A program made the translations under genes and the position numbers. A stretch of 64,000 bases of DNA from Alphaproteobacteria bacterium 65-37 (GTDB lineage Bacteria; Pseudomonadota; Alphaproteobacteria; Reyranellales; Reyranellaceae), in contig MKRV01000266.1 of NCBI GenBank assembly GCA_001897995.1, positions 1 through 64,000 on the forward strand, given 5' to 3'. Under the pieces are notes generated by a model, which saw nothing but the letters and a program-made list of their open reading frames with translations, had not been told where the DNA came from and ran no database searches. Positions within the stretch are counted from its first letter, which is position 1. Each line of letters opens with the position of its first letter. Of this stretch, positions 27,138 through 36,027 are shown piece by piece.

Positions 27138-28037
27138 ATGCCCCTTTCAATTCATCCCGTGACCCCGGACTTCGTCGCCGAAGTGGGCGACGTCGCGCTT
27201 GGCAAGCCGCTGGCGCCTGCGGATCTCGCGGCCATTCGGGCGGCGTTCACCAAGTACGCCATCCTGATCTTTCCCGACCAGGAATTCGACGACGAGAGCC
27301 AGCTCGCCTTCGCGCGCAACTTCGGACCGCTCGAGACGACCGTGTTCAAGGCGCGCAAGGATCACACGCTGCGTCTGCACGAGAACATGGCCGATGTCGG
27401 CAATCTCGATTCGCAGAACCGCATCCTGGAGGCCGACAATCGGCAGCGCCTGTACAATCTCGGCAATCGTCTGTGGCACACGGATTCGTCGTTCAAGCGC
27501 CTGCCGGCCTACTGCTCGATGCTGCATGCGCGCTCGATCCCGCCGATCGGCGGCCAGACCGAGTATGCCGACATGCGGGCGGCCTACGATGCGCTGCCCG
27601 AGACGACCAAGCGGCGGCTGGTGGGCCTGGTAGCCGAGCATTCGATCATGACCTCGCGCGCCAAGCTCGGCTTCTCGGACTTCGACGAGTCCGAACGCGT
27701 GGCCTTCGCGCCGGTGCCGCAGGTCCTGGTGCGCAAGCTGCCCGACTCCGGCCGCATGAGCCTCTATATCGCGAGCCACGCCGGTGCGATCCGCGGCATG
27801 GCCGATACCGAAGCGCGCAAGTTGCTCGATGAACTGACCGCGCATGCCACGCAGCGCCAGTTCGTCCATTCGCACCGCTGGCGGGCCAAGGACCTGGTGA
27901 TCTGGGACAATCGCTGCACCATGCATCGCGGCATGGAGTTCGACGATCAGCGCTACAAGCGCGACATGCGCCGCGCCACGGTATCGGACGTGGCGCCGAC
28001 CTGCGAGCAGATGGGCCTGGCCGTCGCGGCGGAGTGA
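27138..28037 (+). CDS. TauD/TfdA-family Fe(II)/2-oxoglutarate dioxygenase
   Basis: A 299-aa oxygenase that couples 2-oxoglutarate decarboxylation to hydroxylation of an organic substrate. The metal triad is visible in 'NRLWHTDSSFKRLPAYCSML' (HxD) and 'DNRCTMHRGMEFD' (distal His); an Arg downstream in 'DMRRATVSD' would bind 2-oxoglutarate. 'IPPIGGQTEYADMRAAYDALP' is typical of the TfdA-like branch. A GGAGG ribosome-binding site precedes the ATG. The substrate (taurine, phenoxyacetate or other) cannot be told. Confidence 0.9.
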   Translation: MPLSIHPVTPDFVAEVGDVALGKPLAPADLAAIRAAFTKYAILIFPDQEFDDESQLAFARNFGPLETTVFKARKDHTLRLHENMADVGNLDSQNRILEADNRQRLYNLGNRLWHTDSSFKRLPAYCSMLHARSIPPIGGQTEYADMRAAYDALPETTKRRLVGLVAEHSIMTSRAKLGFSDFDESERVAFAPVPQVLVRKLPDSGRMSLYIASHAGAIRGMADTEARKLLDELTAHATQRQFVHSHRWRAKDLVIWDNRCTMHRGMEFDDQRYKRDMRRATVSDVAPTCEQMGLAVAAE

Positions 28038-28054
28038 TCACTGTATTTCATGTT

Positions 28055-28172
28055 CCTCTCCCCCGAAGGGGGAGAGGTTAGGTGAGGGGGCGGCTGCGAC
28101 CGCACACGCGTGCGGTCTCTGGCGCCCGTCGCTTCCCCCTCACCCGGCCTCTCCCCCGAGGCGGGGGAGAGG
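28055..28172. repeat. Pair of CTCTCCCCC palindromes
   Basis: Two copies of the CCTCTCCCCC...GGGGGAGAGG palindrome (28055-28077 and 28148-28172) flank about 70 bp, forming a doublet like a BIME. The right-hand copy borders the GNAT pseudogene. Together with that pseudogene this fills the 457-bp gap between TauD and the dehydratase gene. Confidence 0.75.
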
Positions 28173-28185
28173 AGAATGAGAGAGG

Positions 28186-28455
28186 CCGCGCCTGAGATAG
28201 AAGGGGCCGTTCCAGGGGACGTCTCGATAGGTCGGCAGATAGAGCCGGTCGTGGCCCAGCGCCCGCGCGGCGGCCGAGCGGTGAGGCCGCAATCCAGAGC
28301 CGCCGCTTGCGCCAGCCTTCCGTCAGCGACGCGATCGAATGTGCCGGCATGTCGAGGACGCATATTAGGCCTACGTCGCGATAGCGTCGGTCGGCGGCGT
28401 TTTCGATCTGCGGCAACAGGGCGATTTCGTGGGGATGCGGCGGGCGAATAATGAC
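28186..28455 (-). pseudogene. Decayed GNAT-family N-acetyltransferase
   Basis: On the minus strand one frame reads 'HPHEIALLPQIENAADRRYR' and continues through 'GWRKRRLWIAAS', which looks like the N-terminal half of a GNAT acetyltransferase. A second frame then gives 'AAARALGHDRLYLPTYRDVP' and 'WNGPFYLRRG', the C-terminal end of the same family. The stretch between them, which should carry acetyl-CoA-binding motif A, is missing and the frame changes. The expected start codon position reads GTC after an in-frame TAG, and the 3' end runs into a palindromic repeat. So the gene is non-functional by start loss, internal deletion and truncation. Confidence 0.65.
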
Positions 28456-28494
28456 CGGGATGGGCTAGGTTGTGGGCCGAATTGGAGGACAGTC

Positions 28495-29355
28495 ATGACG
28501 ATCGATATCGAACCGCTGAAGAAGGAACTGGGCCGCAAGATCGAGGACGAGGACGTCGTCACCCAGGCGCCGCTGAAAGCGATGATCGCCACCTTCGATC
28601 GCCAGGACAAGGTTCCCGCTTCCGGCGAGGCCATCGCACCGGGCTGGCATCTCTGCTTCCTGCATTCCTATGCCCGGCGCAACGTGCTGGCCGAGGACGG
28701 CCTGCCGACCGAAGGCGGCGTGCTGCCGAAGATCCCGCTGCCGCGGCGCATGTATGCCGGATCAACCTTCACCTTCGAGAGCGATATTCGCGTTGGCGAC
28801 AAGCTCCGGCGCGAGACGGAATTCTCCGACGTGCAGTTGCGCGGCGGCGCCACCGGCGCCCTGATCGTCACCAGCCAGACGCGGCGCATCTTCACGCCGC
28901 GCGGCCTGGCCGTCACCGAGGTCGCCAACACCGTCTTCCGCGAAGAGGTGAAGGCCGGCGAGAAGAGCGGCGTGCCGGTGCGCGAGGCGGCACCGACCGA
29001 CGTGCCGTGGCGGCGCACCATCAAGGCCGACCCGGTGATGCTGTTCCGCTACTCGGCGATCACCTTCAACCCGCACCGCATCCATTACGACCGCACCTAC
29101 TGCATCGAGACCGAGGGCTATCCCGGCCTGGTCGTCCATGGTCCCTTCGCGCAGCAATGCCTGTTCGACCTGCTGCGTGACTCCGCACCTGGCCGCGCGA
29201 TCAAGAGCTTCTCGATCCGTGCTCGCGCGCCGCTGTTCGACACGGCGCCCTTCGAGGCGATCGGCCGGCCGACCGCCGACGGCAAGGGCGCCGAACTCTG
29301 GACGGTGACGCCCAAGGGCACGATCGCCGCGCAGGCCACCGCGACCTTCGCCTAA
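28495..29355 (+). CDS. MaoC-like/FAS1-type hot-dog acyl-CoA dehydratase
   Basis: A 286-aa protein with two hot-dog halves resembling mesaconyl-C4-CoA or 3-methylfumaryl-CoA hydratases and HTD2-like enzymes. The N-terminal half has 'GWHLCFLHSYARRNVLAEDG' and 'PRRMYAGSTFTFESDIRVGD'. The C-terminal half has 'RYSAITFNPHRIHYDRTY' and 'LVVHGPFAQQCLFDLL', with the hydratase Asp/His pair. The ATG at 28495 has GGAGGAC upstream. An MFS gene starts 4 bp after the stop. The acyl-CoA substrate is inferred only from the family. Confidence 0.85.
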   Translation: MTIDIEPLKKELGRKIEDEDVVTQAPLKAMIATFDRQDKVPASGEAIAPGWHLCFLHSYARRNVLAEDGLPTEGGVLPKIPLPRRMYAGSTFTFESDIRVGDKLRRETEFSDVQLRGGATGALIVTSQTRRIFTPRGLAVTEVANTVFREEVKAGEKSGVPVREAAPTDVPWRRTIKADPVMLFRYSAITFNPHRIHYDRTYCIETEGYPGLVVHGPFAQQCLFDLLRDSAPGRAIKSFSIRARAPLFDTAPFEAIGRPTADGKGAELWTVTPKGTIAAQATATFA

Positions 29356-29359
29356 GGAG

Positions 29360-30637
29360 ATGCAGGCGCCACCGCTGCCGCGTGTTCTGATCGCGCGGCT
29401 GCCGTTCTTCTACGGCTGGGTGGTGCTGGGGTGCCTCTGCCTGGCGGGCTTTGCCCGCCAGGGGCCCGCCGTTGCCACCCTGTCGATCTTCGTCGTGCCG
29501 ATGACCGAGGCCTTCGCCTGGTCGCGCACGGAAATGGCCGGCGCGGTGTCGTTGGGCGGCCTGCTGGCCGCTTTCATCTCGCCGGTGATCGGGCCGATGG
29601 TCGATCGCCGCGGCGCGCGGCTGGTGCTCTGCCTGGCCGTCGCCGGCACGGGCCTGGCGACCCTGGCGCTGTCGCTCACGCACTCGCTGCTGGTCTTCTA
29701 TCTGCTGTTCTGTTTTGCGCGGATGGTGTGGGCGGGGCCGTTCGACCTCGGCCTCTACAGCGCGCTGAACAACTGGTTCGTCGCCCGCCGTGCCGTAGCG
29801 ACATCGATCGTCACCCTGGCGCAGATGGCGGGCCTGGTCGCGCTGCCGCTGATCGCCCAACTCGCCATGACGGCAAGTACCATGACGGGAGGCGCCACGG
29901 CCGGAAGCGACTGGCGGGCAGGCTGGGTCGCTGTCGGCGCGACGGTGCTGATCGTGGGGTTCCTGCCGTGCTGGCTGCTGCTGGTGCGACGGCCGGAGGA
30001 TGTCGGCCTGCAGCCCGATCGGCTGGCCGACGGCACGACCGCAGCGCCGGTCGAGGCGCGCTGGAGCCGGGGGGAGGCGATGCGCACGCCGGCCTTCTGG
30101 CTGCTCTCGCTCTACACCGTGCTGGTCTATCCCGTGCAGGCCGGCGTCAGCCTGCATCAGGCACCACACCTGATCGAGCACGGCATCCCGCCGGTCGCGG
30201 CGGCCAGCGTGATCGCCATCCTTGCCGCCGTGTCGGCACTGGCCGGCTTGGGCATCGGCTTCCTGCCGCGCCGCTGGCCGGTGCGGTACCTGATGGCGGT
30301 CGCCGCCGCCTGCCTGTCGGCCGGCAGTTTCGGCCTGATCGGTGTCTCGTCGACCGAGATTGCCCTGCTGCCGGCCTGCCTGTTCGGCCTGGGGATCGGC
30401 GGCCTCATGGTGCTGCTGCCCATGGCCTGGGCCGACTATTTCGGCCGCGAAAGCTTCGGCGCCATCCGCGGCGTGGCGCTGTCGCTGCAGGTGACGGCGC
30501 AGGCGGCCGGTCCCCTGGTGTCGGGCATGCTGCGTGACTGGAGCGGCGACTACACCGACTCGTTGCTTCTGTTCGGCGCCTTGGCAGTGGCGGCGACGAT
30601 CGTGGTGCTGGCCGCTCGGCGGCCTAGCCGTCCTTGA
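29360..30637 (+). CDS. MFS transporter
   Basis: A 425-aa carrier with twelve predicted helices ('FFYGWVVLGCLCLAGFARQG', 'LSLTHSLLVFYLLFCFARMV') and MFS loop 'GPMVDRRGARL'. The order of motifs resembles the oxalate/formate antiporter-like or monocarboxylate branch. It follows the dehydratase gene by four bases, so it may import the acid whose CoA ester that enzyme handles; this is inference. AAGGAG lies right against the annotated ATG, so the true start could be a few codons further in. Confidence 0.85.
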   Translation: MQAPPLPRVLIARLPFFYGWVVLGCLCLAGFARQGPAVATLSIFVVPMTEAFAWSRTEMAGAVSLGGLLAAFISPVIGPMVDRRGARLVLCLAVAGTGLATLALSLTHSLLVFYLLFCFARMVWAGPFDLGLYSALNNWFVARRAVATSIVTLAQMAGLVALPLIAQLAMTASTMTGGATAGSDWRAGWVAVGATVLIVGFLPCWLLLVRRPEDVGLQPDRLADGTTAAPVEARWSRGEAMRTPAFWLLSLYTVLVYPVQAGVSLHQAPHLIEHGIPPVAAASVIAILAAVSALAGLGIGFLPRRWPVRYLMAVAAACLSAGSFGLIGVSSTEIALLPACLFGLGIGGLMVLLPMAWADYFGRESFGAIRGVALSLQVTAQAAGPLVSGMLRDWSGDYTDSLLLFGALAVAATIVVLAARRPSRP

Positions 30638-30651
30638 AAAGGGCCAAGATT

Positions 30652-30673
30652 GCCATATATTATGCCATATAAT
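30652..30673 (+). promoter_or_regulatory. Promoter and operator of the Xre-RES module
   Basis: GCCATATA occurs twice, at 30652-30659 and 30664-30671, and the same stretch contains the inverted pair ATATTAT/ATAATAT. A perfect -10 hexamer TATAAT lies at 30668-30673. This AT-rich patch in GC-rich DNA fits autorepression by the antitoxin. Confidence 0.6.
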
Positions 30674-30692
30674 ATGTGCAATGGAGATGGCA

Positions 30693-31130
30693 ATGGCGAC
30701 GAAAAAGGCGCTGGCCAGCGAAAAGACCGCGAGGGGCTCTCGAACCGCGCATGACGAGGAGCGCGCGCGCCACGAGTTCGCCGCGAGCAGTTTCTTCGAC
30801 TCCAAAGGCCTCATCACAGTCGACCGCGTGGCCGATTCCTTCGGCTTTTCGCGCGCGCAGCTTGCCGCTACGACCGGGCTCAGCGGCGAGACGCTTCTTC
30901 GGCCCGACAGGGCGGCGGCGCCGAAAGCCCAGGCCCGCCTGAAGGAGATGCTGGAGATCGTCGAACGCATCGCCGAGTGGGCGGGCGGCAGGGCGCAGGC
31001 CATGGCATGGTATCGGGCGCAACCGCTTCCGGCTTTCGGCGGTCGGACTGCCGAGTCGCTGGTCAAGGACGGCATGGCCGCCGACGTGCGCGACTATCTC
31101 GATCACGTCGCCTTGGGCGGCTTCGCTTGA
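30693..31130 (+). CDS. Antitoxin with Xre/MbcA/ParS toxin-binding domain
   Basis: A 145-aa DNA-binding antitoxin. The central helix-turn-helix region 'DRVADSFGFSRAQLAATTGL' is followed by the C-terminal toxin-binding DUF2384-type domain ('AWYRAQPLPAFGGRTAESLV'). GGAG six bases before the ATG at 30693 favours this start over ATGs at 30681 and 30687. The stop overlaps the RES toxin start (TTGA), the standard order for this type II module. It probably represses its own promoter at the GCCATATA repeats. Confidence 0.88.
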   Translation: MATKKALASEKTARGSRTAHDEERARHEFAASSFFDSKGLITVDRVADSFGFSRAQLAATTGLSGETLLRPDRAAAPKAQARLKEMLEIVERIAEWAGGRAQAMAWYRAQPLPAFGGRTAESLVKDGMAADVRDYLDHVALGGFA

Positions 31131-31645
31131 GGTTCGTGGGGACGTGCTATCGCGCGCACGATCCCAGATGGGCTTTCTCACCGCTTTCCGGCGATGGTGC
31201 CAAGGTGCATGGCGGGCGCTTCAACCCGAAGGGCATGCCGGCGCTCTATCTTGCGCTCACCCTGGAGGGGATGTTCATCGAAATGGGGCATGGCCTCGCT
31301 CGGCGCTTCGAGCCGTTGACGGTCTGCACCTATGACGTGGACGTTGACGATATCGTCGATCTCACGAAAGACGAGGGGCGCAGCGCCAATCGCGTCACTC
31401 TGGACGACCTCGCCTGCGCCTGGGCGGCGGATGTCGCGAACAAGCGCGAGCCTGCGTCCTGGCAACTGGCAAGGCGCCAGATCGCCGATGGCAGTGCCGG
31501 CCTGCTCGTCCCGTCCTTTGCCGTCGGCGCCCGTACCGACATGCTCAATCTCGTGCTCTGGAAATGGGGTGCCAACCTTCCTCGTCGGGTCGAGGTTCAC
31601 GATCCGAGCGGGCGGCTGCCGAAGGATCAGCTGTCCTGGCGTTGA
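31127..31645 (+). CDS. RES-domain toxin
   Basis: A 172-aa toxin of the RES family, whose characterised members degrade NAD or ADP-ribosylate targets. Conserved pieces are 'CYRAHDPRWAFSPLSGDGA', 'HGGRFNPKGMPALYLALTLE' (Arg and substrate pocket) and 'QIADGSAGLLVPSF' (the Ser-containing motif). The start is a TTG at 31127 overlapping the antitoxin stop, or a GTG at 31136; there is no ATG near the conserved N-terminus. The reading frame is intact, so the module is probably active. Confidence 0.88.
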   Translation: MRFVGTCYRAHDPRWAFSPLSGDGAKVHGGRFNPKGMPALYLALTLEGMFIEMGHGLARRFEPLTVCTYDVDVDDIVDLTKDEGRSANRVTLDDLACAWAADVANKREPASWQLARRQIADGSAGLLVPSFAVGARTDMLNLVLWKWGANLPRRVEVHDPSGRLPKDQLSWR

Positions 31646-31668
31646 TGTGTCGGGCTTTTCATCTATGG

Positions 31669-31690
31669 CCTCCCCATTTGAATGGGGAGG
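31669..31690. repeat. CCTCCCCATT palindrome
   Basis: CCTCCCCATT and AATGGGGAGG flank TG. It is the same core as the terminal repeats of the element at 36100-36303, here as a single copy between convergent genes. Confidence 0.75.
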
Positions 31691-31705
31691 AGTTGAGGTC
31701 GTGCC

Positions 31706-32977
31706 TCAGTCGTTCGCAGCGCCGAAGCGCAGGGGGCGGAAGAAGGCGCGGATATCCTCGACCAGCAGGTCCGGCTCCTCGAGGGCGGCGAAGTGGCCGC
31801 CGCGCGGCATCGGCGTGTGCTGGCGGAGATTGTAGCAGCGCTCGATCCATTCCCTGGGGGGCGGCGGCGCGAGATCGGCCGGGAAGGCGGCGAAGGCGGT
31901 GGGCGTCTCGACCCGCTGGCTCGTCGGCAGGCCACGATCCTTCTGCTCGGACACGCCGCGATAGAGCCACGTGGCGCTGCCGGCCGTGCCGGTCAGCCAG
32001 TAGACCATGATGTTGTCCAGCAGCAGATCCATCGAGAAGCGGCTCCGCGGATCGCCGTTGCAGTCGCTCCAGGCCTGGAACTTTTCGACGATCCAGGCGG
32101 CAAGCCCGACCGGTGAATCGGCGAGCGCGACGCCAAGCGTCTGCGGCCGTGTCGCCTGGATGCGCTGGTAGGCGGTTTTGTCGTCGCGTTCGCGGCGCAC
32201 CCGCGCCAGCCAGGCCTGCTCGTCGGCGCTGAACGCGGCCTTGTCGAGATCGATGCCCGGCCGCAGGCCGATCATGTTGAGATGCAAGCCGAGCACGCCC
32301 GACTTCCAGTCTTCTCCACCCGCGCGCGAGTCCTCCTTCTCGTCCGTCACCGGATGGTCGAAGGCGAGCCACGAGGAGACGATCGAGCCCCAGTCGCCGC
32401 CCTGCGCACCGTAAGGGCGACGGTAGTTCAGCTTCTCATGCACCAGCCGATGCCACAGGCCGGCAATGGCGCGCGGGCCGATCGGGCCTGTGCTGCCGTC
32501 GCTGCGGATCGGCGGGCCGGAGAAGCCGTAGCCCGGCAGGGAGGGCACGATGACGTCGAAGGCATCGAGCGCGTCGCCGCCATGGGCCTCGGGATGGGCC
32601 AGCAGGTCGATGATGTGCAGGAACTCCACGATCGATCCCGGCCAGCCGTGGGTCACCACCAGCGGCAGCGGCCGCGGGGCGTCCTCGACCTCGGTGCCGG
32701 GCTCGCGGATGAAGTGCAGGCGCTGCGGGCCGATATCGACCAGGTAGTTGGGCCAGCGGTTGATCGCCTCCTGGCAGCGCTGCCAGTCGTAGCCGTGGCG
32801 CCAGTATTCGACCAGGTCGGCGAGAAAGCCTGGATCGGTGCCGGAGGCCCAGGAGCCGCCATCGGCGATGGCGACCGGCGGCCGCCAGCGGCGCAGCCGT
32901 TCGTCGAGGTCGATCAGCGCCCGTTCGGGGATGTCGACCTTGAAGGGTTCGGGAGTGTCGTAACGCGTGTCGGCCAT
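31706..32977 (-). CDS. Epoxide hydrolase (EHN superfamily, EPHX1-like)
   Basis: A 423-aa alpha/beta hydrolase that opens epoxides to diols. The N-terminal EHN lid domain ('FKVDIPERALIDLDERLRRW', 'DIGPQRLHFIREPG') is followed by the hydrolase core: oxyanion 'THGWPGSIVEFLH', nucleophile Asp in 'YGAQGGDWGS', and catalytic His in 'PRGGHFAALEEPDLLVED'. A tyrosine in 'MVYWLTGTAG' would polarise the epoxide. No membrane anchor is present, so it is cytosolic. It is 22 bp after the phosphatase gene. Confidence 0.92.
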   Translation of the reverse strand: MADTRYDTPEPFKVDIPERALIDLDERLRRWRPPVAIADGGSWASGTDPGFLADLVEYWRHGYDWQRCQEAINRWPNYLVDIGPQRLHFIREPGTEVEDAPRPLPLVVTHGWPGSIVEFLHIIDLLAHPEAHGGDALDAFDVIVPSLPGYGFSGPPIRSDGSTGPIGPRAIAGLWHRLVHEKLNYRRPYGAQGGDWGSIVSSWLAFDHPVTDEKEDSRAGGEDWKSGVLGLHLNMIGLRPGIDLDKAAFSADEQAWLARVRRERDDKTAYQRIQATRPQTLGVALADSPVGLAAWIVEKFQAWSDCNGDPRSRFSMDLLLDNIMVYWLTGTAGSATWLYRGVSEQKDRGLPTSQRVETPTAFAAFPADLAPPPPREWIERCYNLRQHTPMPRGGHFAALEEPDLLVEDIRAFFRPLRFGAAND

Positions 32978-32999
32978 GGCGACAGGCGTAGCGCGGAAT

Positions 33000-33755
33000 T
33001 CACCCGTCCAGCAAATCGTGCTTCAGGCGCTCCCGCTCGGCGGGGCCAAGGCCGAGCGCCTTCTCGGCGAAGGCCTCGGGTGTGCCGAAGTCGTTTCGGA
33101 CGACCTCGAAGGCGGCTTCGAGATAGGGCGTGCGCGCCTCGATGATGGCCGCGCGGGTATCGATGTCGAGTTCGGGATAGCGGCCGATATGGCCGGTCCA
33201 CAGCTCGTTGGTGCGGAGATAGTCCTCCACCACCGTCTGCCAGGGAACGCCCAGCAGGCTGAGCAGCAGGGCCGACGCGAAGCCGGTGCGGTCCTTGCCG
33301 GCGGTGCAGTGGAAGACCAGCGGACGATGCACGCCGTCGCTCAAGGTGGCGAACAAGGTGCGGAAGCCCGGGGCGCAGCGGCGCGGATAGTCGCGATAAT
33401 GATCGGTCAGGAACTGCATCATGAGATGCGGGCTGGCCGTGCCGTCCTCGACCGCGCCGCGGATCTTGTCGCCGACGCCCGGTTCGATATGGGCGCCGAC
33501 GATGCGGCAGCTGACGCCTTCGATGCGGTGCGGCGTCTCGGCGGCCTCGTTCACGCCGCGCAGATCGACGATGGTGCGCACACCGATCGTGCCGAGGGCC
33601 GTGCGGTCCTCATCGGTGAGACCGCCGAGATGAGCGGAGCGGAAGACGGCGCCGCGGCGGACGAGGCGGCCGTCGGCAGTGCGATAGCCGCCGAGGTCGC
33701 GGAAGTTGGAGCCGCCTTGCAGCGGCAGCACATGGGGCAGGGTCTGATCGAGCAT
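33000..33755 (-). CDS. Tyrosine/serine protein phosphatase (Y_phosphatase3 type)
   Basis: A 251-aa cysteine phosphatase with the P-loop 'FHCTAGKDRTG' (CX5R) near residue 152. The N-terminal 'GGSNFRDLGGYRTADGRLV' is diagnostic of the bacterial MptpB/lipid-phosphatase-like group, which acts on phosphotyrosine or phosphoinositides. No signal peptide is seen. It lies upstream of the epoxide hydrolase gene and is separated by 68 bp from the TonB-receptor stop. Confidence 0.9.
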   Translation of the reverse strand: MLDQTLPHVLPLQGGSNFRDLGGYRTADGRLVRRGAVFRSAHLGGLTDEDRTALGTIGVRTIVDLRGVNEAAETPHRIEGVSCRIVGAHIEPGVGDKIRGAVEDGTASPHLMMQFLTDHYRDYPRRCAPGFRTLFATLSDGVHRPLVFHCTAGKDRTGFASALLLSLLGVPWQTVVEDYLRTNELWTGHIGRYPELDIDTRAAIIEARTPYLEAAFEVVRNDFGTPEAFAEKALGLGPAERERLKHDLLDG

Positions 33756-33823
33756 GCCTCTAGTCTATCACGCCCGGACACGGCCGATCATGTCTGGACC
33801 AAGTCAGAATTTTTGCGGCCCCA

Positions 33824-36013
33824 TCAAAATTTCTGAGACAGGGTCACGAAGAAGGCCCGCCGCATTCCGTATTGCGGTGCGCCGACGCCCACGCCCGTGC
33901 CGTCGCGCAGCTGGTAGGAGAGGTCGGTGAGGTTGAGCGCGTCGAAGCGGATGGTCGTGCCCTTGCTGCCGGGCAGCGGCACCTTCTGCGCCACCGACAG
34001 GTTGAAGGTGGCATAGGCGGGCAGGGCCGTGTCGTTGGGGGTGATGACGCTGGTGCGCAGGCCGCTGCCGAACAGCATGTCGGCCGACACGCGGGTTGCA
34101 TGGTCGCTGTCCTGGTTGAAGACGTAGGCGACGCCTGCCGAACCCGTCCAGCTCTGGTCGTGGTCGGCGAAGATCCAGTGATTGGCGATGTAATTGAGGT
34201 CGGCCTGCTCGAAGTTGAACTGGGCGGAGTTGATGTTGGTGGCGGAGACTCGCGACCAGGCGAGGTTGGCGTAGGCCGACCACGGGCCCTTGTCGTAGTT
34301 GGCGAAGACCTCGAATCCTTTCACCTGCGCATAGGCGTAATTGAAGGCGGTCTGGAAGATCGGGGCGCCGAACTGGCCCTTGTCGAGATAGTTCTCGGCG
34401 AACTTGTAGAAGCCGCTGAAGCCGATCGCGAGGCCATCGACCGGCTTCACGGTGAGGCCGATGTCGAAATAGTCCGACCGCTCGGCGCGGACTGGGTCGT
34501 TTTGTGTCCCTTCGGTCGCTGCCGTGGTCCCAGCGCGCGCAGCGAGAGAGCCGAAGCCCACCTGGTTGAGCGGCGCCGGGACGAAGTAGCGGGAGTAGCC
34601 GGCGCGCAGGCTGATCTTCGGATCGGGTTCCCAGACCACGTTGATCCGGGGGCTGAGCTGGTTTTCCGTCGAAGGGCCTGAGATGGCATCGAAGCGCGCG
34701 CCGAAATTCACGGTGAGCGACGGCGTGACCTTCCATTCATCCTGCAGGTAGACGCTGTAGGTCCAGCCGACGAGGTCGGCGCCGTCAGCGAAACCCACGG
34801 GCTGCTGGCCAGGGATCAGTTCGCCCTCGGGATCGTCCGGGTTGGTTACGAACGGCAGGGCGGCGTTCTGTGCGTAGCTCGTCACCCTCTCGCGCTGGAT
34901 GAGAAAGCCGCCGCGCAGCGTGTGGTTCGAAGCGATCTTCCAACTGGCATCGGCCTGGGTCCCGACGGCGAAACTCGTGCGTTTCGCCCAGGGGGCGATG
35001 CCGTTGAACATCAGATCGCCCGTCGCGTCGGGCTGATAGGACAGGTTGGAATAGCGGACGAACCCCGAGAGTTGCAGGTTGAAGTCCTTGTAGCTCTTCT
35101 GCAGGGAAGCGATGCCGAAGTAGGTATCCTCCCACTGCCGCTGGTCGAGAAGCGAGCTGTTGAAGTCGGTAATGCCGTTCACCGAGAAGTTCGGTATCTG
35201 CCCCGGCCGATTGGGAATCTCGTAGCGGGCGCTGGCGCCGCCGGCGATGAAGCTCAGCCGCGTGTTCTCGTCGACGATGCCGGTCAGCTTGGTCAGCGCA
35301 TACCATTGCGCCGTATTGTCGTGGATCGGCAGCGCCGAGCTCGTCGGATTCTCGATGCCGATGCCGTTGTTGATGTACTGGCCGACGGCAAAATAGTCGA
35401 TGTTGCCACTGCGGCCGCCATATTCGAGGGCGGGCTGCACCCAGTTGTAGGAGCCCACCATCACCGAGGCTTCGCCGCCGGGATTGGTGGTGCCGGACTT
35501 TACGTTGATGTCGACGACGCCCGCCGTGCGCAGGCCGTACTGCGCGGGCAGGGCACCGGTGATGAGGGAGAGTGAGTCGGCAAAGCGCGGCGAGAGAATC
35601 TGGCTGAAGAGCGCGAGACCCTCTGGGAGCTGCACGCCGTCGAGACGATACTGCATGCTGCCGTGATCGCCGCGGACATGGATCTGGCCGAACCCGTCCT
35701 GCACCACGCCCGGCGCCCGCAGCAGCACCTGGTTGAGCGACGCGTTGTCGCCCAGCGGGATATTCTTGATCGCGTTGGGCCCGAAATCGTAGCGCGTTGC
35801 GCCGAGGCTTGGTTGGATCTCGCTGCGCTCGCGGTCGAGCTGCTGGGCCGTGACCTCGATGGCCGGCACGGTCACGACCGGGCCGGACCCCGTCGTCGGC
35901 GCGGGGGACGGATCGGGTTGCGTCGGACTTGTCTGAGCCCAGGCGGTACTCGCGGCCGCCAGGGAAGCCATGAGCGCCAATGCCGATACCCCCGTACGCC
36001 TGCGCAGCCGCAT
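33824..36013 (-). CDS. TonB-dependent outer-membrane receptor, possibly zinc-regulated
   Basis: A 729-aa outer-membrane receptor. It has a signal peptide ending 'AASTAWAQ', a Pro-rich spacer, a plug domain ('NASLNQVLLRAPGVVQDG', 'HVRGDHGSMQYRLDGVQLP', 'VDINVKSGTT') and a beta-barrel ending in aromatic 'FFVTLSQKF'. 'LYLQDEWKVTPSLTVNFGAR'-type strands are typical. No FecR or HTH domain is fused. AAGGTGAG precedes the ATG, and two overlapping Zur-like palindromes lie 15-50 bases upstream, suggesting zinc or another metal complex as cargo. That cargo is inference; the receptor class is certain. Confidence 0.93.
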   Translation of the reverse strand: MRLRRRTGVSALALMASLAAASTAWAQTSPTQPDPSPAPTTGSGPVVTVPAIEVTAQQLDRERSEIQPSLGATRYDFGPNAIKNIPLGDNASLNQVLLRAPGVVQDGFGQIHVRGDHGSMQYRLDGVQLPEGLALFSQILSPRFADSLSLITGALPAQYGLRTAGVVDINVKSGTTNPGGEASVMVGSYNWVQPALEYGGRSGNIDYFAVGQYINNGIGIENPTSSALPIHDNTAQWYALTKLTGIVDENTRLSFIAGGASARYEIPNRPGQIPNFSVNGITDFNSSLLDQRQWEDTYFGIASLQKSYKDFNLQLSGFVRYSNLSYQPDATGDLMFNGIAPWAKRTSFAVGTQADASWKIASNHTLRGGFLIQRERVTSYAQNAALPFVTNPDDPEGELIPGQQPVGFADGADLVGWTYSVYLQDEWKVTPSLTVNFGARFDAISGPSTENQLSPRINVVWEPDPKISLRAGYSRYFVPAPLNQVGFGSLAARAGTTAATEGTQNDPVRAERSDYFDIGLTVKPVDGLAIGFSGFYKFAENYLDKGQFGAPIFQTAFNYAYAQVKGFEVFANYDKGPWSAYANLAWSRVSATNINSAQFNFEQADLNYIANHWIFADHDQSWTGSAGVAYVFNQDSDHATRVSADMLFGSGLRTSVITPNDTALPAYATFNLSVAQKVPLPGSKGTTIRFDALNLTDLSYQLRDGTGVGVGAPQYGMRRAFFVTLSQKF

Positions 36014-36027
36014 CTCTCACCTTTTAT

